Shown here: one piece after another, positions 60,546 through 64,000 of the stretch
Layout: every line of letters begins with the position of its first letter
How positions within the stretch are numbered: the stretch's first letter is position 1
Origin: Emydura subglobosa
Lineage: Eukaryota > Chordata > Testudines > Chelidae
NCBI GenBank assembly: GCA_007922225.1
Contig: ML679960.1
Span: 9,619,012 to 9,683,011, forward strand
Reading direction: 5' to 3'
DNA: 64,000 bases
The notes under the pieces: generated by a model
Seen by the model: only the letters and a program-made list of their open reading frames with translations
The model's database searches: none
What the model was told of the DNA's origin: nothing
Program-made: the position numbers and the translations under genes

Positions 60546-63500
60546 AGAGCAGAATTAAGGTTCTTAGTGTTGCTGTAACTGAAGATTTCTTACTTAAAAG
60601 AAATCCAAATTTCTTTAAGTATAACTTAACCCTGAATTTCCTGGGTTTATAATACTTGGTTTAGAGATAATTCTAACATCCCTGTAATGTTTTAACCCTT
60701 ACAATTACTGATATATATTTACAGGCTCAGCTCCATTTTAACATAATTTGTCTGAGAATTTACTTTTCAACTTGACAAAGTTTTATACATGAACACTTAA
60801 CAAGAACCCTAAAGAATGCTATTGTGTAATATTTCTAATGATTAGAAGCTATATAGTATCACCTTTACATATTTAATGTGTTTAAAGTTAAAGGGTAGAT
60901 TAACCAGTATGCCAAAATATAGCAAACAGCCAGAATGCACCAGCCAGTCAAAATGGGTTTGCATCTACTCTGCATTGACAGTTCAGTTGTTTTGTGCTGA
61001 TGCGCACTAGTGAATCTGGCCTTTAATTTGCAGTTGCATTATTGCTTTAGAGGGTTGTGTTAATAGGCTCAACACTGTGTGAAATGGGAGGGGCAGGCAG
61101 AGCCAAATACCTGAGCCCCAATGTATTGACATTTTAAGGGCTGCCTCTTTTTCTCCTGTCTCAGTTGCCCCGGCAGTGCTCTCTCAATGTTTCAGTAGAG
61201 CCTAAATAGCAACACCATGAGGAGCCTTTCAAGTGAAAATGCCCAAAGTTAAATACTGCCATGGACTCTTTAAAGAGCAGTGAGAGTTAGGCCAAGTAAT
61301 CTGCCAGTGAGAAACATTGACACAAGTCCAGTTGCCTTCATACCATTGAGTCATTGCAAGCATGTTATTGTTAGATGTAGAAGTGGGCTAGTGCAGGTTG
61401 AGTTATCTGATGCTCACCACAGCTGTTATCCTGAGTTTACCTATAGCCTATATAACTACAGTTAGGCATCCAAGTTTAAAAAGTCCATCCCTATTGTATG
61501 TGAAAATATGGCTTTGCGTATCTTTTTATGTTAAGACTACCTTTAAAATAAAACTGACTCCCAACACCATTAAAAATTCCATCAGAAAATGTGTATCTAT
61601 TGCATGTAAAACATTTGGTTTCTCAAAAGAGCTTACCGAAAAGGAATATGTATTTGAATTCCATACTTCAAATTTTGTACCAAGCTTGACACACCCACAG
61701 AGAGATCAGCAGAAAGAAGCAAATATGCCACTCACAAAACCAGATTCCGAGCTAAGAGGAAAACTCGTAACTCCTGATGCCCAGTTTCACACTCAAACAA
61801 CTAGACCATTGCTCTTTCTGGTGGTAAAGGTAGATTAAAATGCTCCATTTTTTTCTCTGCTGCCCCATGCACGCACACACAAAACACACACTTTCTGTAT
61901 ATTTGCAGCACTGAAAAAAATAAGGGTATGGTAGAATGAACTATACCTTCATCCTGATTAGCTGACTGCAATTGCTAATGTGGTGGGCTCACGCCTATGT
62001 AGGGGTCAGTAAGTGAATGTTAATTTGGATTTATATGCTTGTCTGAACCTGCTAAAGCATGTTCTTACAGAGTGTGAAGATTCCTCTCCTTGCACTCTGG
62101 AGTTGACTCACTTATTTCTGGAATTAGCATATCTAGCACACTTTTGTCATATAGGTTTCTTAAACCTGGTTCCTAGTTTGAAATATACTAAACGTGTCTC
62201 TATTCTTGCCTTCCTTTCATGGTGTTCTTGGAGTCAGAGAAAACATTCCTCAGGGACACCACAGCTTTTGCAGGCAGGTGGTTTCTGTTATTCTCTTCAC
62301 AATCTTCTTTTCATGACAAACAGTACATTTCCTTTGTTCTTTTCCTGGATGCACAAAAACAACACAAACCATTTTATGTGCATAATTCCAAGTTGTTTAT
62401 AAAAGATCTGGGCTCCAAAACAGCTTGTATGCCTCTGGATTATATTTGCTGCTACTCTGCTATACTGTTCGTGTCTAGGGTTACAACTTTTTTATTCTAG
62501 TTATTCAGGCAGCAAGCTGGGTGAGGGGTGACTACTAGCGATAAGGTAATATAAAAACAGCAGTAATAGGTTCTCACAATAAATAAGAAAAGTCATCAGT
62601 CTTTACTAATTAAGAAGTTTGTTATGTAAAGCTCAAGACAAAAAAAAGCTTTCATCTTCCTCAAGGAGAGCATTTCTAAAGCTCCATTCCTTGACCCCTT
62701 AAGTTATTATTCTGATTCCATCCCTTGTGTGCTTTATCTTGCAATTTAATTAGGTACTTGTTTCAAAAGAATTGTTTGGTAGCTCCTTAATCTGCAGTCC
62801 TTTCTGATATGACTGTACAGCTGCAACATGAGTTCCTAATTACACTTTATCAACTGGTCTATATGTTCACTATCGAAAGAAGTTTGCATGATATTATCTT
62901 CCATTTTACTTTACCATTCTTTCTACAGCTCCCCAGAAAAGAAACGTTAATAATGCAGTTGAGCCTAGCAGGTCAGTAGAGTTGCGTACATCACTTTCTC
63001 ATTTCAAATTTGCCGTTCTTTTGTATGTACCTGAAATGGCACAAAATCAACATTTGACATTGATTCTTGTTATTTGGCTCAAATCATCAGGAAGACATAC
63101 GCCCTTGCTGAGCAAGAAGTATTAATAAGTGTCCATCACATTTTTATTGCCAGTCACTGGGAGAATGGCAGAAGCAATTGGAATGGGTGAGTGACAGAAA
63201 GAGAGAATAAGGAAAGAGACAAACCATAAACTGTCAGTTTTTCTGGGGGTTAAAGAAAATGGTCTTAATATTTATCCCTTTTTCTATAAAGCTAACAGTA
63301 GTATTTCAATAGCTTTTTTCCAGAAATGAACCATAGTATCAGTAATGTGAATAAACGTACTGTAATTTAACTGGTCTTTCATATTAGAGATTTACTGTGT
63401 TAAATTTTCCTTGTTAATGATTAGCATAAAATATGGCTCTGTGATGCAAATTTTCTTCACAAGTAATGTGTGATGATGAATGTGCAGGAATCAATAGCCA

Positions 63501-64000
63501 TGACACTCAAAAATGTAGGTAGCTCTGTTTGAGAACAGAAATGTTTTCAGGTAGTTTGATTACTCTCATGTTAGTAATGTCAAAGACTGAATTGAAACTG
63601 GCCCATTGTTGGTGGACAAGGTGGAGAGAGGGCACAAAGAACTTTCACTATCTCCAACAGAAGCTTTTGTAGGTACAGCCTAGCTGGAGGATGCAGATAT
63701 ATAAAGCTAGTATTAGCAATAGCCTCTCTAAAAGTGACATGATGGGATAGGATTGTGATGCTGGCAGATCAGATGCTAGCTCATGTCAAGGCCTCTAGGC
63801 CCCACTGAACAGTGGAAAGCATAGCTGGAAACCTGCCTGACTCACCTGTTAAAATAGGTATTAGATTTATAAAAATAGCTTTTGTTTTTGGACTTTATGA
63901 AATGCTTATGAGTTGCTGCATTCATTAATCTCACTTATAATATCTGTTTCCCAAGTATCTGGTAATATTTAAGTGTTTGCTCTGAAACTGTAACCCCTCC
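60546..64000. other. Mostly unrecognised non-coding DNA
   Basis: The longest frames, 146 codons (61398-61838) and 129 codons (62013-62402), have no recognisable domains. The first runs into a SINE fragment. Stretches from about 62700 to 63120 and beyond look free of repeats. No promoter or exon can be supported. Confidence 0.45.
61740..61815 (-). repeat. tRNA-derived SINE head (antisense)
   Basis: 'aactcctgatgcccagttt' and 'caaacaactagaccattgct' are the reverse of a tRNA-like SINE promoter region (consensus ...tggtctagtggtt... ...ggactcaggagtt...). It is a short decayed fragment. Confidence 0.5.

Noticed and set aside
61398..61838. 146-codon plus-strand open frame
   Set aside because: No domain, no convincing start or splice context, and its C-terminal part is an antisense SINE head.
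62013..62402. 129-codon plus-strand open frame
   Set aside because: Cys/Leu/Phe-rich chance composition with an overlapping alternative frame (62219-62500); no known family.

Overview
The window looks like vertebrate nuclear DNA, most likely from a turtle or a closely related sauropsid. The basis is its repeats: CR1 LINE 3' ends in both orientations, ancient MIR-type SINE pieces, hAT, Tigger-like and Harbinger-like short elements with terminal inverted repeats, and LTR-like blocks of a kind I associate with turtle genomes. The species is inferred from remembered repeat families, not from a search. I found no intact protein-coding gene, no functional RNA gene and nothing prokaryotic. The longest open frame is 195 codons and lies across two transposon remnants. 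The window is best read as intergenic or intronic DNA.

Layout. 1-20 kb: mostly unrecognised A/T-rich DNA, with a perfect 43-bp tandem duplication (2821-2906), a hAT element with perfect 8-bp target-site duplications (4947-5256), a Tigger-like element (11892-12296), GC-rich blocks (13.6-14.6 and 15.4-15.6 kb) and two adjoining antisense CR1 ends (16.7-17.4 kb). 20-33 kb: a 1-kb inverted-repeat transposon holding tRNA-like arms (20818-21865), microsatellites, an LTR-like region (27.15-28.47 kb) and an antisense LINE remnant (32.6-33.3 kb).

33-47 kb is the most unusual part. A non-coding segment of several kilobases occurs twice in the same orientation (about 33.7-38.9 and 43.55-46.85 kb). Copy A was later enlarged by a hAT element, an LTR-like block and about 1.1 kb of other sequence. 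Copy B still shows the uninterrupted site where the hAT landed in A. Within the pair, one block of about 175 bp (34615-34790 and 44755-44930) is clearly better preserved than the rest and ends in a CTCF-like motif in both copies. A sense CR1 fragment (38.9-39.7 kb) lies between the copies.

47-64 kb: three Harbinger-like inverted-repeat elements, a 5'-truncated LINE (49768-50847) framed by perfect 17-bp target-site duplications and still showing its reverse-transcriptase catalytic motif, a decayed Myb/SANT-like reading frame (57.2-57.8 kb), an LTR-like antisense block (59.9-60.5 kb), and two non-repeat candidates: an exon-like open frame with a good splice donor (55069-55222) and a homeodomain-site-rich A/T block (55560-55920).

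All identities are by eye; no alignment or database search was run.
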